Below are positions 26,014 through 35,763 of a stretch of 64,000 bases of DNA, piece by piece. The notes beneath the pieces were generated by a model. It did no database searches and had not been told where the DNA came from. It saw only the letters and a list, made by a program, of their open reading frames with translations. How positions within the stretch are numbered: position 1 is the first letter of the stretch; each line of letters opens with the position of its first letter. Location: assembly GCF_003205205.1 (NCBI RefSeq), contig NZ_QJRL01000001.1, forward strand, positions 354,576 through 418,575, in the 5' to 3' direction. Origin of the DNA: Pseudomonas sp. LB-090624 (GTDB taxonomy: Bacteria; Pseudomonadota; Gammaproteobacteria; Pseudomonadales; Pseudomonadaceae). A program made the translations under genes and the position numbers.

Positions 26014-28158
26014 ATGATCAGCAACGAACTCAAAGCCACCATCCAGGGCGCCTATACGCGTTTTCTCGAAGCCAAGAGCCTCAAGCCGCGCTATGGCCAG
26101 CGCCTGATGATCGCCGAAGTGGCCAAGGTACTTGGCGACATCGCCTGCGACGATGACGGCCGCCGTGCCGGCGAACCTGCCGTGGTCGCGGTGGAGGCGG
26201 GCACAGGTACCGGCAAGACGGTCGCGTATGCACTGGCTGCGATCCCTGCCGCCAAGGCTGCAGGCAAGCGCCTGGTGATCGCCACTGCAACCGTGGCCTT
26301 GCAGGAGCAGATCGTCATCAAGGACTTGCCCGACTTGATGCGCAGCAGCGGCCTCAACTTCAGCTTCGCCCTGGCCAAAGGCCGCGGTCGCTATCTGTGC
26401 CTGTCCAAGCTCGACATCCTCTTGCAGGAGGGCCACGCCCAGTCGGCCACCGCCCAGCTGTTCGAGGAAGAAGGCTTCCACATCGAAGTCGACGAGCGCA
26501 GCCAGAAACTGTTCAACAGCATGATCGAGAAGCTTGCCGGCAACCGCTGGGACGGTGATCGCGACAGCTGGCCCGAAGCCCTGGAAGACCAGGACTGGGC
26601 GCGCCTGACCACCGACCACAGCCAGTGCACGGGCCGCCATTGCCCGAACTTCCAGCAGTGCGTGTTCTACAAGGCTCGCGAAGGCATGGGCAAGGTCGAT
26701 GTGATCGTGACCAACCACGACATGGTTCTGGCCGACCTGGCCCTGGGCGGCGGGGCGGTATTGCCCGACCCGCGCGACACCATGTATGTGTTCGACGAAG
26801 GGCACCACCTGCCAGACAAGGCCATTGGCCATTTCGCTCATTACTCGCGCCTGCGCTCCACCGCCGACTGGCTGGAACAGACTGCCAAGAACCTGACCAA
26901 GCTGCTGGCCCAGCATCCACTGCCTGGCGACCTGGGCAAGTACATCGAGCAGGTACCCGAGCTGGCGCGCGAAGTGCGCACCCAGCAGCAGTTCATGTTC
27001 ACCCTGTGCGAACAGGTGGCCGACTTCCGCCCCAGCGAGGACACCGAAGGCCGCGAGCGCCCACGTTACCGCTTTGAGGGTGGCGTGGTGCCGGAACAGA
27101 TCCGCGAAGTGGGCATCGAGCTGAAAAAGGGCTTTGCCCGCCTCAACGACCTGTTTACCCGCCTCGCCGACCTGCTGAAAGAAGGTATGGACGGTGAGGT
27201 CAACATCGGTATCGCCAGCCACCAGGCCGAGGAGTGGTACCCGCTGTTCGGCAGCCTGGTCACGCGCGCCCAGGGCAACTGGGAACTGTGGACGGCCTTC
27301 ACCGCCGAAGACCCGGAAGACAGCCCGCCGATGGCGCGCTGGCTAACCTTGGCCGAGAGTGGTGCGCTGTTCGACATCGAGGTCAACGCCAGCCCCATCC
27401 TCGCCGCCGAAATGCTTCGCCGCAGCTTGTGGAGTGTGGCCCATGGCGCGCTCGTGACCTCGGCGACATTGACCGCCCTGGGCAAATTCGACCGTTTTCG
27501 CATGCGTTCGGGGTTGCCACGCGATGCCGTCACTTGTGTGGTGCCCAGCCCGTTCGTGCATGGCGATGCCGGCCTGTTGCGGGTCCCCGACCTGCAGGCC
27601 GACCCGCGCGACGCCACGGCGCACACCGCAGCGATCATCCGCGAGCTGCCGAACATCGTCGAAGGCGCCCGTGGCGCGCTGGTGTTGTTCTCCTCGCGCA
27701 AGCAGATGCAGGATGTGTTCGATGGCCTGGACCGTGACTGGCGCAAACTGGTACTGATCCAGGGCAACCTGTCCAAGCAGGAAACCCTGAACAAGCACAA
27801 GGCGCGGGTCGACGACGGCCAGCACAGTGTGTTGTTCGGCCTGGCCAGCTTTGCCGAAGGGGTCGACTTGCCAGGAGCGTACTGCGAGCACGTGGTCATC
27901 GCCAAGATTCCTTTCTCCGTGCCCGACGACCCGGTCGAGGCGGCATTGTCGGAGTGGATCGAGGCCCGCGGCGGTAACCCGTTCATGGAAATTGCCGTAC
28001 CCGACGCCTCGCTCAAGCTGATTCAGGCCTGTGGCCGCCTGCTGCGTACCGAACAGGATCGCGGCATTATCACCTTGCTGGACCGGCGTCTGGTCACCCA
28101 GCGCTACGGCAAGGCTATCCTCAATGCGCTGCCGCCGTTCCGGCGGGAGATTTCCTGA
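26014..28158 (+). CDS. dinG: ATP-dependent 5'-3' DNA helicase DinG
   Basis: A 714-residue superfamily 2 XPD-like helicase. Walker A is EAGTGTGKT at residues 61-69 and the DEAH box reads DEGHH near 265. Four Fe-S cluster cysteines are visible: C129 in RYLCLS and three in SQCTGRHCPNFQQC (about 207-216), as in E. coli DinG. The C-terminal motif VI is QACGRLLRTEQDRG. DinG unwinds R-loops and D-loops and helps replication forks through transcribed DNA; it is SOS-controlled in E. coli. I did not identify a LexA box with confidence in the 98 bp upstream. The length matches. Confidence 0.95.
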   Translation: MISNELKATIQGAYTRFLEAKSLKPRYGQRLMIAEVAKVLGDIACDDDGRRAGEPAVVAVEAGTGTGKTVAYALAAIPAAKAAGKRLVIATATVALQEQIVIKDLPDLMRSSGLNFSFALAKGRGRYLCLSKLDILLQEGHAQSATAQLFEEEGFHIEVDERSQKLFNSMIEKLAGNRWDGDRDSWPEALEDQDWARLTTDHSQCTGRHCPNFQQCVFYKAREGMGKVDVIVTNHDMVLADLALGGGAVLPDPRDTMYVFDEGHHLPDKAIGHFAHYSRLRSTADWLEQTAKNLTKLLAQHPLPGDLGKYIEQVPELAREVRTQQQFMFTLCEQVADFRPSEDTEGRERPRYRFEGGVVPEQIREVGIELKKGFARLNDLFTRLADLLKEGMDGEVNIGIASHQAEEWYPLFGSLVTRAQGNWELWTAFTAEDPEDSPPMARWLTLAESGALFDIEVNASPILAAEMLRRSLWSVAHGALVTSATLTALGKFDRFRMRSGLPRDAVTCVVPSPFVHGDAGLLRVPDLQADPRDATAHTAAIIRELPNIVEGARGALVLFSSRKQMQDVFDGLDRDWRKLVLIQGNLSKQETLNKHKARVDDGQHSVLFGLASFAEGVDLPGAYCEHVVIAKIPFSVPDDPVEAALSEWIEARGGNPFMEIAVPDASLKLIQACGRLLRTEQDRGIITLLDRRLVTQRYGKAILNALPPFRREIS

Positions 28159-28238
28159 CCGCCGGAGCACTTGCGCCGGCGTGTTGTCCATTACTCAGTC
28201 TTGGGGCCATGACGGCCCTGAAGGAGAGCCTCAGCCTT

Positions 28239-30473
28239 ATGGTCCGCCGTACCCTGCCTGCCGTTTTCGCCCTGTTGTTCAGCTCGCCCTTGCTGGCCGG
28301 GCAGCAGACGCTGTTCAGCTTCGTGCGCCCGGCCTCGGTGGTCAATGTGGCGACCGAGGATGCCGGCATGCCGCAGTACAACGCGGAGCAAACGGCCGAG
28401 GGCGAGGTGTTGCGCCGCGTGGTGTTCAATCCGGCCCAGCGGCCCACCCTGCGCCTGAGCCCCCAAGGCGGGGTATGGGACTGGTCCACCGGGCAGTTCC
28501 TGACCTTGCGCTTGCAAAGTGCCATGGACTGGGCGCTGACTGTGGATGTGACGGTGCAAGGTAGTGACGGCCGCACCCTGACCAGCCGTATCGACCTGCC
28601 TGCTGGGCCCGCGCAAACCGTGATGGTGCCGCTGACCGCCAACTCGCCGCTGAGCCAGGGCATGCGCGCCGGCCCACCGATGCCGTGGAGCCACGGTGGT
28701 CAGCGCCTGCTGCTGAGCAGCAGCGCCGGCGCGGTCGACCTCAAGCAGGTGGCTTCAGTGAGTCTCAGTATTCCCAACCCCCAGGTGGCGCAGAGCCTGC
28801 TGATCGAGCGCGTCGGCATCCAGGATGACGACCAGGCATACCAGGCGGCCTATCAAGGGTTGATCGATGCCTATGGCCAGTCCACCCGCGGCAACTGGCC
28901 GGAAAAGGTGGCGGCTGACGAGCAGCTCAAGGCCGCGGGTGCACGTGAACAGCAACAGCTCAAGGGCTGGCTGGCAGAGCGCGGCAAGCAGCAACTGGAC
29001 GCATACGGCGGCCTGGTGGCCGGGCCGGCTTTCGCGGCCAAGGGCTTCTTCCGCACGGAAAAGCGTGACGGCCGCTGGTACCTGGTGACTCCGGAAGGGC
29101 ACCCATTTTATTCCCTGGGGGTGAACGCCGTAGCGGCAGACGGCGGGCGGACCTACGTCGCCGGGCGTGAAGGTATGTTCAAGGCCCTGCCGGGCGAAGC
29201 AGATGCCCTGTCGGCGTTCTACGGCGAAGGCAACAACGACGATGGCAATGCCTCGTCAAAAGGGCGCAATTTCAAGAAGGGTCGCTGGTTCGACTTCTAT
29301 GCCGCCAACCTGCAGCGCACCCACGGCAAACCTTGCCCTCCCGCCGCCGAAGGGCAGCCGGCCAGTTGCCCACCGCTGGTGCTGGACGCGGCCCGCTGGC
29401 AGGCCCATGCACTCGACCGGCTGCAGGCCTGGGGCTTCAACACTATCGGCAACTGGAGCGAGCCTGCCTTGGGTCAGGCCCGGCGCATGCCATATACCCT
29501 GCCGCTGTCGATCGTCGGCGATTACGCCAGCATCAGCACCGGCATGGACTGGTGGGGCAGCATGCCCGACCCGTTCGACCCACGTTTTGCCATGGCCACC
29601 GAGCGCGCCGTGGCGATTGCTGCCCGTGATCACCGTGACGACCCGTGGCTGATCGGCTACTTCGCCGACAACGAGCTGGCCTGGGCTGCGCCTGGCAGCG
29701 ACCCCAAGGCACGCTATGGCTTGGCCTACGGTACCTTGCGGCTGACCACCGACGTGCCGGCCAAGCGCGCCTTCCTCAAGCAGTTGCGTGACAAGTACCG
29801 TAACCAGGAAGGTTTGTCCAAGGCCTGGGGCATCGAACTGACGGCTTGGGAACTGATGGAAGACCCGGGCTTCGAGGCGCCAATGCCCAACCCTGAGCAC
29901 CCCGAAATCGAGCGCGATTATCAGCACTTCCAGCAGGTCTTTGCCGAAACCTACTTCAAGACCATTGCCGATGCGTTGAATTGGCATGCACCCAACCACC
30001 TGCTGCTGGGTGGCCGCTATGCCGTCAGCACGCCCGAAGCGGTCAAGGCCTGTGCCGAGTTCTGTGATGTGCTCAGTTTCAACTTCTATACCCTCAAGCC
30101 ACAGGACGGCTACGACTTTGCCCGCCTGGCCGAGCTGGACAAACCCGTGCTGGTGTCGGAGTTCCAGTTCGGCTCGCGCGACCGCGGACCGTTCTGGCCG
30201 GGCCCGCTGGAGCTGGTTCGGGAGGAAGACCGTGGCCCGGCGTACGGTAACTTCCTCAAAGCGGCCCTGGCGCAGCCGATGATCGTCGGCGCGCATTGGT
30301 TCCAGTACCTCGACCAGCCGGCCAGCGGCCGGTTGCTCGACGGTGAGAACGGCCATCTGGGGCTGGTAGCGATCACCGACATGCCGTATCCGGGTTTTGT
30401 CGATGCTGTGCGCAAGAGCAACGTGCAGGCCATGGCTCAGTTGCGTACCGAACTGGAAAAACCGGCTCCCTGA
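28239..30473 (+). CDS. exported GH50/agarase-like glycoside hydrolase
   Basis: A 744-residue protein with a signal peptide (cleavage near LLAG, residue ~20), an N-terminal beta-sandwich-like region (25-260) and a TIM-barrel from about 280. Clan GH-A type catalytic residues are visible: the acid/base E479 in YFADNELAW and the nucleophile E641 in VSEFQFG. The overall pattern resembles beta-agarases of family GH50 and GH42-like enzymes. The natural substrate in this soil bacterium is unknown. An AAGGAG lies 12 bp before the ATG used; an upstream ATG at 28209 would give a longer, odd leader. The neighbours give no pathway clue. Confidence 0.75.
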   Translation: MVRRTLPAVFALLFSSPLLAGQQTLFSFVRPASVVNVATEDAGMPQYNAEQTAEGEVLRRVVFNPAQRPTLRLSPQGGVWDWSTGQFLTLRLQSAMDWALTVDVTVQGSDGRTLTSRIDLPAGPAQTVMVPLTANSPLSQGMRAGPPMPWSHGGQRLLLSSSAGAVDLKQVASVSLSIPNPQVAQSLLIERVGIQDDDQAYQAAYQGLIDAYGQSTRGNWPEKVAADEQLKAAGAREQQQLKGWLAERGKQQLDAYGGLVAGPAFAAKGFFRTEKRDGRWYLVTPEGHPFYSLGVNAVAADGGRTYVAGREGMFKALPGEADALSAFYGEGNNDDGNASSKGRNFKKGRWFDFYAANLQRTHGKPCPPAAEGQPASCPPLVLDAARWQAHALDRLQAWGFNTIGNWSEPALGQARRMPYTLPLSIVGDYASISTGMDWWGSMPDPFDPRFAMATERAVAIAARDHRDDPWLIGYFADNELAWAAPGSDPKARYGLAYGTLRLTTDVPAKRAFLKQLRDKYRNQEGLSKAWGIELTAWELMEDPGFEAPMPNPEHPEIERDYQHFQQVFAETYFKTIADALNWHAPNHLLLGGRYAVSTPEAVKACAEFCDVLSFNFYTLKPQDGYDFARLAELDKPVLVSEFQFGSRDRGPFWPGPLELVREEDRGPAYGNFLKAALAQPMIVGAHWFQYLDQPASGRLLDGENGHLGLVAITDMPYPGFVDAVRKSNVQAMAQLRTELEKPAP

Positions 30474-30668
30474 CTGATGCACAAGTTCCGTGGGGCGCGG
30501 GCGCTTTTGCTCCCCACAGAAATTGCTCAGGGTTGTGGGGTTCTGGCAAACAGCACGTCCAGCTTGGGTACCTTTCATCGCGACCACCCAGCCCAAGGCA
30601 GTTTGCAAAACGCCAAACTACTGAAACAATGCACACCTTTTTGAATATGGTCGTACGGAGAGCAGCGG

Positions 30669-31814
30669 GTGCAGATCCAGGGTCACTATGAGCTGAAGTT
30701 CGAAGCCGTGCGCGAGGCCTTTGCCGCGTTGTTCGATGATCCCCAGGAGCGTGGTGCCGCGCTGTGCATCCAGGTGGGTGGCGAAACCGTCGTCGACCTT
30801 TGGGCCGGCAGCGCCGACAAGGACGGCCAGCAGGCCTGGCACAGCGACACCATCGCCAACCTGTTCTCCTGCACCAAGACCTTCACTGCCGTTACTGCCC
30901 TGCAGTTGGTCGGCGAAGGCAAGCTGGCCCTCGATGCTCCGGTGGCCAACTATTGGCCCGAGTTTGCCCAGGCCGGTAAGCAGTCGGTGACCCTGCGCCA
31001 GTTGCTCAGCCACCGTGCCGGTTTGCCGGCCATCCGTGAGTTGCTGCCGGCCGAGGCCCTGTATGACTGGCAGACCATGGTCGATGCCTTGGCGGCCGAG
31101 ACCCCATGGTGGACGCCAGGCACGGAGCACGGCTATGCCGCCATCACTTACGGCTGGCTGATCGGCGAGCTGATCCGGCGTGCCGATGGTCGTGGTCCAG
31201 GTGACTCGATCGTGGCCCGTACCGCTCGGCCGCTGGGGCTGGATTTTCATGTTGGCTTGGCCGATGAGGAATTCGACCGCGTGGCGCATATCGCCCGTGG
31301 CAAGGGCAACCCCGGGGACGCGGCGGCGCAGCGCTTGCTGCAAGTGACCATGCGTGAGCCCGAAGCCCTGTCGACCCGTGCCTTTACCAACCCGCCGGCG
31401 ATCCTGACCAGTACCAACAAGCCGGAATGGCGGCGCATGCAGCAGCCAGCGGCCAACGGCCATGGCAACGCGCGCAGCCTGGCGGGTTTCTATGCCGGTT
31501 TGCTGGACGGCAGCTTGCTTGAATCCGAACTGCTCGACGAGTTGACCCGCGAGCACAGCCTCGGCCAGGACCGCACCTTGCTCACCCAGACCCGTTTCGG
31601 CCTGGGCTGCATGCTCGACCAGCCTGACGTGGCCAACGCTACCTTTGGTCTCGGCGCCCGTGCTTTCGGCCACCCAGGTGCCGGAGGTTCTGTCGGTTTT
31701 GCCGACCCGGAGCACGATGTGGCATTCGGTTTCGTGGTCAATACCCTCGGCCCATATGTACTCATGGACCCTCGCGCGCAGAAGCTGGTACGCGTGCTCG
31801 CCAGTTGCCTTTGA
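30669..31814 (+). CDS. beta-lactamase-fold serine hydrolase (EstB-like esterase)
   Basis: A 381-residue class C beta-lactamase-related protein. The nucleophile motif SxxK is SCTK near residue 67, the Tyr motif is GYAAITYGWLIGE (YxxxY region near 157), and HPGAGGSVGF near 336 replaces the KTG box with HxG, the pattern of EstB-type esterases rather than true beta-lactamases. There is no signal peptide, so it is cytoplasmic. The start is a GTG at 30669, preceded by GGAG; no ATG start gives the full domain. It stands alone. Confidence 0.85.
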   Translation: MQIQGHYELKFEAVREAFAALFDDPQERGAALCIQVGGETVVDLWAGSADKDGQQAWHSDTIANLFSCTKTFTAVTALQLVGEGKLALDAPVANYWPEFAQAGKQSVTLRQLLSHRAGLPAIRELLPAEALYDWQTMVDALAAETPWWTPGTEHGYAAITYGWLIGELIRRADGRGPGDSIVARTARPLGLDFHVGLADEEFDRVAHIARGKGNPGDAAAQRLLQVTMREPEALSTRAFTNPPAILTSTNKPEWRRMQQPAANGHGNARSLAGFYAGLLDGSLLESELLDELTREHSLGQDRTLLTQTRFGLGCMLDQPDVANATFGLGARAFGHPGAGGSVGFADPEHDVAFGFVVNTLGPYVLMDPRAQKLVRVLASCL

Positions 31815-31913
31815 TCGGGTAATGCGGGTATTGGCCCACCCCTTTGACTATCCTCAATGCCAACGCCTGAAGTGCCTAGGCAAAATATCTTTCTATTTCA
31901 TGGTGTATCGCTG

Positions 31914-32918
31914 ATGTCTTCACATAAAACCTTAGCACTCGCCCTGTGCCTGACCGCCGTTACCGGCTGCGCCAGCCACGCCCCGGACGGCTCCAAGGAA
32001 GGTGGCTCCAGCTGGTGGCCTTTCGGTTCGGACAAGGTTGCCGAGCAGGAAGTGAAGGCAGCCGTCACTGAAAAAGTGGCCAAGGCCGATGCCAAGTCCG
32101 AAAGCGCCAGCCGCTGGTGGTGGCCGTTCGGTGGTGACGAAGCGCAGGCCAAGGGCCCTGTGGTGCCGAAAATCGACCAGAAGGCTACCCAGGCCTGGCT
32201 GGACGAGTACGAGCCCAAGCTGCGTGAAGCGATCAAGGACAGCAAGCTGGAACTGGAGCGCCGCGACAACGTGCTGGCCGTTACCCTCCCGGTGGACAGT
32301 TCATACAACCCCGACCGCCCAAACATGCTGCTGCCAATGACCCTTGGCCCGATCACCCGGGTGGCCAAGACGGTTGAAGGTGACCCAAAGACTGCCGTGC
32401 TGGTACTCGGCCATGCCGACACCAGTGGTGCCGCCGCTGCCAACCAGAAGCTCAGCCTGGAGCGCGCCGCTTCGGTATCGGCCATCTTCCGTCTCAGCGG
32501 CCTGCAGCGTGACCGCCTCACTCTCAAGGGCATGGGCTCGGTGATGCCGCGCGCCGCCAACGACAGCGCCGAGGGCCGCGCACTGAACCGCCGTGTGGAA
32601 ATGCTGCTGACCCCGCAAAACACCATGGTCGCACTGTTGGCCAAGTACCAGCAGGCCGCCCCGACACCCGTCCCGGCCTCGATGGTGGCAGTCCAGGATG
32701 CCAAGGCACCCGCCGCCAAGGCACCCGCCGCCAAGGCCACCGACAGCAAGGCGGCGGCCAAGCCGGCAGCTAAAAAGCCGGTCGCCAAGGCCAAGGCCCC
32801 TGCCAAGACTGTCGCCAAGAAAAAAGCCGCGCCGGCCAAGCCAGCCGCCAAGCCAGCCGCGAAAAAAGCTACCACTGATAAAAAAGTAGCTGCCAACAGC
32901 CCTGCGAAGACCAACTGA
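31914..32918 (+). CDS. OmpA-domain lipoprotein with Lys/Ala/Pro-rich tail
   Basis: A 334-residue protein: lipobox VTGC near residue 19, a linker with two WWPFG repeats (about 33 and 68), an OmpA-like domain (about 120-240, LVLGHADTSGAAAANQKLSLERA and NRRVEMLL), then a 75-residue tail (260-334) made of A, K and P repeats like histone H1 or AlgP. The tail is in the same frame with no sign of a frameshift. It should be outer-membrane lipid-anchored and periplasmic, where a basic tail could touch peptidoglycan, LPS or extracellular DNA. The ATG at 31914 gives a clean signal peptide. Confidence 0.85.
   Translation: MSSHKTLALALCLTAVTGCASHAPDGSKEGGSSWWPFGSDKVAEQEVKAAVTEKVAKADAKSESASRWWWPFGGDEAQAKGPVVPKIDQKATQAWLDEYEPKLREAIKDSKLELERRDNVLAVTLPVDSSYNPDRPNMLLPMTLGPITRVAKTVEGDPKTAVLVLGHADTSGAAAANQKLSLERAASVSAIFRLSGLQRDRLTLKGMGSVMPRAANDSAEGRALNRRVEMLLTPQNTMVALLAKYQQAAPTPVPASMVAVQDAKAPAAKAPAAKATDSKAAAKPAAKKPVAKAKAPAKTVAKKKAAPAKPAAKPAAKKATTDKKVAANSPAKTN
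32693..32915 (+). repeat. low-complexity Lys-Ala-Pro coding repeat
   Basis: The 3' end of the OmpA lipoprotein gene is built of short imperfect repeats of GCC-AAG and GCA-CCC-GCC type codons, including a nearly exact 15-bp duplication encoding KAPAA (from about 32701). Such runs can vary in length by slippage. Confidence 0.7.
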
Positions 32919-32936
32919 TCGTCAAGGAACGCAGCA

Positions 32937-33584
32937 ATGACCCAATCCCTGGCCGATATGCGCCGCGACTACACCCGTGATGGCCTGGCTGAAGCCCAGG
33001 CCCCGGGGGAGCCCTTCGCACTGTTTCACCAGTGGTTTGCCGATGCGGTGAAAACCGAGCAGGCCCCTGTGGAAGCCAATGCCATGACCCTGGCTACTGT
33101 GGACGGCGAAGGCCGCCCACATTGCCGTGTATTGCTGCTGAAGGGGCTCGATGAGCAGGGTTTCACCTTCTTCACCAACTACGAAAGCGCCAAAGGCCAG
33201 CAACTGCAGGCCAACCCGTTTGCCGCCATGACCTTCTTCTGGCCGGCGCTGGAGCGCCAGGTTCGAATCGAAGGGCGGGTGGCAAAGGTTTCGGCCAAGG
33301 AGTCGGATGATTACTACCAGGTGCGCCCCTTGGGCAGCCGCCTGGGGGCTTGGGCTTCGCCGCAGAGCCGGGTCATTGCCGGGCGTGAAGAGTTGGAGGG
33401 CTTGGTCAAGGCAACCGAAGCGCGTTTCTCGGATACTCAGCCGCATTGCCCGGAGCATTGGGGTGGTTACCGTTTGCTGCCTGAGCGTATCGAGTTCTGG
33501 CAGGGGCGGGCTAGCCGCCTGCATGACCGTCTGAACTACCGGTTGGTGGATGGGCAATGGCTGCGCGAGCGGCTGGCGCCCTGA
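32937..33584 (+). CDS. pdxH: pyridoxamine/pyridoxine 5'-phosphate oxidase
   Basis: A 215-residue FMN flavoprotein that oxidises PNP or PMP to pyridoxal 5'-phosphate, the last step of de novo and salvage PLP formation. Typical motifs are [21 protein letters not shown] (residues 49-69), [12 protein letters not shown] near 80, the [15 protein letters not shown] stretch near 126 and the C-terminal [10 protein letters not shown]. The length matches E. coli PdxH. It begins 18 bp after the OmpA lipoprotein gene. Confidence 0.97.
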   Translation: MTQSLADMRRDYTRDGLAEAQAPGEPFALFHQWFADAVKTEQAPVEANAMTLATVDGEGRPHCRVLLLKGLDEQGFTFFTNYESAKGQQLQANPFAAMTFFWPALERQVRIEGRVAKVSAKESDDYYQVRPLGSRLGAWASPQSRVIAGREELEGLVKATEARFSDTQPHCPEHWGGYRLLPERIEFWQGRASRLHDRLNYRLVDGQWLRERLAP

Positions 33585-33590
33585 GGTTTT

Positions 33591-33609
33591 GGGGCCGCTT
33601 TGCGGCCCC
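33591..33609. repeat. GGGGCCGC-TTT-GCGGCCCC hairpin after pdxH
   Basis: A perfect 8-bp inverted repeat with a TTT loop directly after pdxH, of the same type as the imperfect copy at 879-895. It is probably a termination or REP-derived element of the P. putida group. Confidence 0.6.
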
Positions 33610-33623
33610 TGCAATGTTCACGC

Positions 33624-33857
33624 TTACCCCGGATAGCCCGCCGCCTCCCGCTCCAACCACCCCGCCAGTTCCTTGCGCTTTACCCTCTCGACCCGCGCCT
33701 GCTCCAGCTTCTGCAGCATGTAGACCCGCTTCTGCGGATCCGCCCCCGCCAGCGACAACGCCTGGTCACGGTCCATCCATCGGCGCATGCGCACATACAG
33801 CCACCCGTGGAAATACAACCCTGCAACGGTGGCGACCACGACGATGAAGTAATCCAT
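33624..33857 (-). CDS. small single-pass membrane protein of unknown function
   Basis: A 77-residue protein: one N-terminal membrane helix (MDYFIVVVATVAGLYFHGWLYV, residues 1-22), then a basic, helical, cytoplasmic tail (DPQKRVYMLQKLEQARVERVKRKELAGWL). The ATG at 33857 is preceded by AAGGA. It is not recognised as a named family. It lies convergent to pdxH and divergent from slyB. Confidence 0.6.
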   Translation of the reverse strand: MDYFIVVVATVAGLYFHGWLYVRMRRWMDRDQALSLAGADPQKRVYMLQKLEQARVERVKRKELAGWLEREAAGYPG

Positions 33858-34005
33858 GGCTATCCTTGGTCTCACATTAAAGGCCCTTGGACACAGCCAT
33901 GCAGGCTGTACCCCGGCTGAATGAAAACAATTTTATTACGTTTGTACCGTGACAGCCGTCAACGTGCAGCGTCTAATGAGCACCTGACTTATGGAGACTT
34001 TACCC

Positions 34006-34470
34006 ATGCGTAAATCCGCTTTGCTGGTGGCGACCTTTACCACCATGTCGCTGTTGCTGGGAGGCTGTGCCTCGAGCCTGACCGGTGACAGCTACTCCCG
34101 TGATGAAGCCCGCCGCGTGCAAACCGTACGCATGGGCACCATCGAATCGCTGCGTCCGGTCAAGATCGAGGGCACCAAGACTCCGATCGGCGGTGGTGCT
34201 GGCGCCATCGTCGGTGGTGTGGCCGGCAGTGCGGTGGGTGGCGGCCGCGGCAGCATCGTTGCCGCAGTGATCGGTGCCGTGGCCGGTGGCCTGGCCGGTT
34301 CCGCTGCCGAAGAGGGCTTGACCCGCACCCAGGGTGTGGAGATCACGGTGCGTGAAGACGACGGCAGCATGCGTGCCTATGTGCAGGCGGTGCAGGAGAA
34401 CGAAATCTTCCGCGTTGGCGACCGTGTGCGCATCATGACTGTTGACGGTACCAGCCGCGTCTCGCACTGA
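34006..34470 (+). CDS. slyB: SlyB/Pcp-type glycine-zipper outer-membrane lipoprotein
   Basis: A 154-residue lipoprotein: lipobox LGGC near residue 20, then a glycine-zipper 2TM segment (about 65-105, GGGAGAIVGGVAGSAVGGGRG...), then a C-terminal beta domain (GVEITVREDDGSMRAYVQ). In enterobacteria SlyB is PhoP-controlled and stabilises the outer membrane; a PhoP box was not identified here. It is followed by a strong terminator. Confidence 0.9.
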   Translation: MRKSALLVATFTTMSLLLGGCASSLTGDSYSRDEARRVQTVRMGTIESLRPVKIEGTKTPIGGGAGAIVGGVAGSAVGGGRGSIVAAVIGAVAGGLAGSAAEEGLTRTQGVEITVREDDGSMRAYVQAVQENEIFRVGDRVRIMTVDGTSRVSH

Positions 34471-34487
34471 CCGTAACGCAGTAAAAC

Positions 34488-34525
34488 AAAACCCCGACCT
34501 GGCGGCTGCCAGTCGGGGTTTTTTC
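34488..34525 (+). terminator. intrinsic terminator after slyB
   Basis: AAAACCCCGAC stem, 12-nt loop, GTCGGGG stem and a T6 tract. It can also serve the convergent nhaA because an A-tract precedes the stem. Confidence 0.9.
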
Positions 34526-34539
34526 AATGCCTCACGCAG

Positions 34540-35763
34540 TTAACCTGCAGTCGGCTTGCGGCTGGCCATGGCGGTGACGGCATAGCCGATAACAGCGGCG
34601 AAGAACGAGCCGGTCAGGATGCCCATGCGGTCCATGCCCGCGTAGTCGCTGCTACCCGGTACGAAGGCGAGCGAACCCACGAACAGGCTCATGGTAAAGC
34701 CGATGCCACAGAGTATCGCGACCCCGAGCAATTGCCCCCAACGGGCCCCTGCAGGCAGTGCGGCCAGGCGCAGTTTGACTGCCAGCCAGGTGAGGCCGAA
34801 TACACCCACCGTCTTGCCCAGCAACAGGCCGGCTGTGATACCCATCGGCACGGGGTGGGTGAAGCTCTGCACGCTCATGCCTGCCAACGAAACGCCGGCA
34901 TTGGCGAAGGCGAACAGCGGCAGGATGGCGTAGGCGACCCAAGGGTGCAGGGCATGTTCGAGCGCCAGCAGTGGCGAAGTTTCGGCGTTGCGCGTGCGCA
35001 GCGGGATGCACAGGGCCAGGGCGACACCGGCCAGGGTGGCATGCACGCCGCTCTTGAGCACGCAGACCCACAGGATCAGGCCAACCACCATATAGGGCCC
35101 GAGCTTGACCACGCCAAGCCGGTTCATCGCCACCAGCACCACCAGGCAGGCTGCGGCAAGCAGCAGCGATAGGCTGGACAGGGTGCCGGAGTAGAACAGC
35201 GCGATGACAATGATCGCCCCCAGGTCGTCGATGATCGCCAAGGTCATCAGGAACAGTTTCAGCGATACCGGCACGCGCTTGCCCAGCAGCGCCAATACAC
35301 CCAGGGCGAAGGCGATGTCGGTAGCGGTAGGGATTGCCCATCCGGCAACGGCGGCAGGGTCGTGACGGTTGATGAACCAATAGATCAGCGCGGGCACCAC
35401 CATGCCGCCGATGGCGGCCGTGGCAGGTAGCACGATCTGCGACGGTTTGGACAGGTGGCCATCGACCACCTCGCGCTTGACCTCCAGGCCGATCAGCAGG
35501 AAGAACAGGGCCATCAGGCCGTCGTTGATCCACAGCAACAATGGCTTGGCGATGTTCAGCGCGCCGACCTGGACCGCGACGGGCACGTCGAGCAGGCCAC
35601 TGTACAGGTAGGACAGTGGCGAATTATTGATGAGCAGTGCCAATACGGCGGCGGCAATCAGCAGCAGGCCGCTGGCGGCTTCCAGCTGGAAGAAACGGGT
35701 GAACAGGCTACGCACGGGCTGTTGGCTCTCCATGAGCAGTTTAAGAATGGTACGGGCGTACAC
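34540..35763 (-). CDS. nhaA: Na+/H+ antiporter NhaA
   Basis: A 407-residue inner-membrane antiporter with about 12 helices. The ion-binding Asp pair is in [11 protein letters not shown] (equivalent to D163/D164 of E. coli), and the start of helix 2, [18 protein letters not shown], and [15 protein letters not shown] are typical. It uses the proton gradient to expel Na+ at alkaline pH. The start is uncertain: a GTG at 35763 gives [13 protein letters not shown]..., and the ATG ten codons later is an alternative; neither has a strong ribosome site. Confidence 0.95.
   Translation of the reverse strand: MYARTILKLLMESQQPVRSLFTRFFQLEAASGLLLIAAAVLALLINNSPLSYLYSGLLDVPVAVQVGALNIAKPLLLWINDGLMALFFLLIGLEVKREVVDGHLSKPSQIVLPATAAIGGMVVPALIYWFINRHDPAAVAGWAIPTATDIAFALGVLALLGKRVPVSLKLFLMTLAIIDDLGAIIVIALFYSGTLSSLSLLLAAACLVVLVAMNRLGVVKLGPYMVVGLILWVCVLKSGVHATLAGVALALCIPLRTRNAETSPLLALEHALHPWVAYAILPLFAFANAGVSLAGMSVQSFTHPVPMGITAGLLLGKTVGVFGLTWLAVKLRLAALPAGARWGQLLGVAILCGIGFTMSLFVGSLAFVPGSSDYAGMDRMGILTGSFFAAVIGYAVTAMASRKPTAG

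Noticed and set aside
25915..27222. 435-codon open frame opposite dinG
   Set aside because: dinG has intact helicase and Fe-S motifs on the plus strand; the antisense frame has none.
30669..31814. Beta-lactamase resistance gene
   Set aside because: It lacks a signal peptide and the KTG box; the HxG pattern suits an EstB-type esterase.
32693..32915. Possible CRISPR or tandem-repeat array
   Set aside because: The repeats are codon-level Lys/Ala/Pro repeats in one reading frame, with no unique spacers.
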